15,913 bases of DNA from a bacterium (lineage in GTDB: Bacteria > Actinomycetota > Acidimicrobiia > UBA5794 > ZC4RG35), in NCBI GenBank assembly GCA_028819835.1, contig JAPPKR010000181.1, forward strand, positions 1 through 15,913. Direction: 5' to 3'. Positions 15,570 through 15,913 of this stretch are shown here, in pieces. The notes beneath the pieces are model-generated. The model was not told where the DNA came from and did no database searches. It saw only the letters and a program-made list of their open reading frames with translations. Each line of letters opens with the position of its first letter. The first letter of the stretch is position 1. A program made the translations under genes and the position numbers.

Positions 15570-15913
15570 TCAGAGGCGTTGCAGCGCTTCGCCGTACCTC
15601 TGGAATTCTCGAGGAGTCTTCAACGCGTCGGTGGAGATTATCTCTCTGACCACTCCGCTCTGGTCGAGTACGTAAGTGGACCGAGACGCCACGCCCATTT
15701 CGTCATTGAAGCACCCATACTCCCGGGCAGTCTGGCCATGTGGCCAGAAGTCGGAGAGGATGGGGAACTCAAAACCTTGTTCATCCGCCCACTTCTTGTT
15801 GGAGAATCGGGTGTCGCAGGTGATTACCACCACATTTGCGTCGAGACCCGAGATATCGTCGGAGTGGTCTCGGATCTCACAGAGTTCTGCTTCACAGATG
15901 CCGGTGAAGGGGA
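15570..15913 (-). CDS. Peroxiredoxin, BCP/AhpE-like (5' end beyond the window)
   Basis: The frame runs off the right edge; the visible 113 codons are the C-terminal two thirds of a thioredoxin-fold peroxidase. PFTGICEAELCEIRDHSD carries the TxxC peroxidatic cysteine (codon at 15894-15896). A second cysteine sits five residues later (15879-15881), the spacing of the resolving cysteine in E. coli BCP. Then come VVVITCDTRFSNKKWADEQ, the FPILSD strand and the C-terminal SRSTYVLDQSGVVRE, all standard for the family. It reduces H2O2 and organic peroxides with thiol-based recycling. The GTG at 15833 is internal and not the true start. It is convergent with tatA. Confidence 0.92.
   Translation of the reverse strand, partial: PFTGICEAELCEIRDHSDDISGLDANVVVITCDTRFSNKKWADEQGFEFPILSDFWPHGQTAREYGCFNDEMGVASRSTYVLDQSGVVREIISTDALKTPREFQRYGEALQRL

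Noticed and set aside
1..15913. CRISPR arrays, tRNA or rRNA genes, insertion sequences, attachment sites
   Set aside because: I saw no regularly spaced repeats, tRNA-like cloverleaf, rRNA motifs, transposase frames or flanking inverted repeats.

Overview
The window is GC-rich, and the WhiB-family regulator is essentially an actinobacterial marker. The succinate dehydrogenase with a single cytochrome b subunit, the short TatA and several TTG starts fit that. I infer an actinobacterium, possibly a deep-branching uncultured lineage. Class-level placement cannot be made from this sequence alone.

Region 1 (1-7687, + strand) is the 3' part of a type I polyketide/lipid biosynthesis locus. A large multidomain PKS enters from the left edge inside the region before its C-methyltransferase and runs MT - structural KR - ER - KR - ACP - KS - degenerate AT. 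It is interrupted by one in-frame TAG at 792-794 in the middle of the methyltransferase; the same frame is open and recognisable on both sides. The protein ends with a KS-AT pair whose AT has lost its catalytic residues. A discrete acyl carrier protein (6642-6887) and an Sfp-type phosphopantetheinyl transferase (6941-7687) follow. Together they look like a dedicated set for a methyl-branched, reduced acyl chain, with its own carrier protein and activating enzyme.

Region 2 (7814-9547, + strand) is an NCS2-like nucleobase transporter homologue. Key substrate-site residues differ from the family, and it carries a soluble C-terminal domain of about 140 residues that resembles a degenerate RsbW/GHKL-type ATPase fold.

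Region 3 (9589-13851, - strand) is a tightly packed operon sdhC-sdhA-sdhB followed by an alpha/beta hydrolase. The sdh genes overlap by ATGA junctions. The complex is a succinate:quinone oxidoreductase with one five-helix, probably di-heme, cytochrome b. The hydrolase starts 8 bases after sdhB.

Region 4 (about 13852-15531) begins with a divergent intergenic region holding a near-consensus promoter (TTGACA-17-TATAGT). Two overlapping palindromes lie just after its predicted start point. It drives a WhiB2/WhmD-like iron-sulfur regulator, followed on the same strand by a membrane-anchored protein of unknown function with a possible degenerate Mrr-like domain, then tatA.

Region 5 (15570-15913, - strand) is the 3' part of a BCP-like peroxiredoxin, convergent with tatA and cut by the window end.
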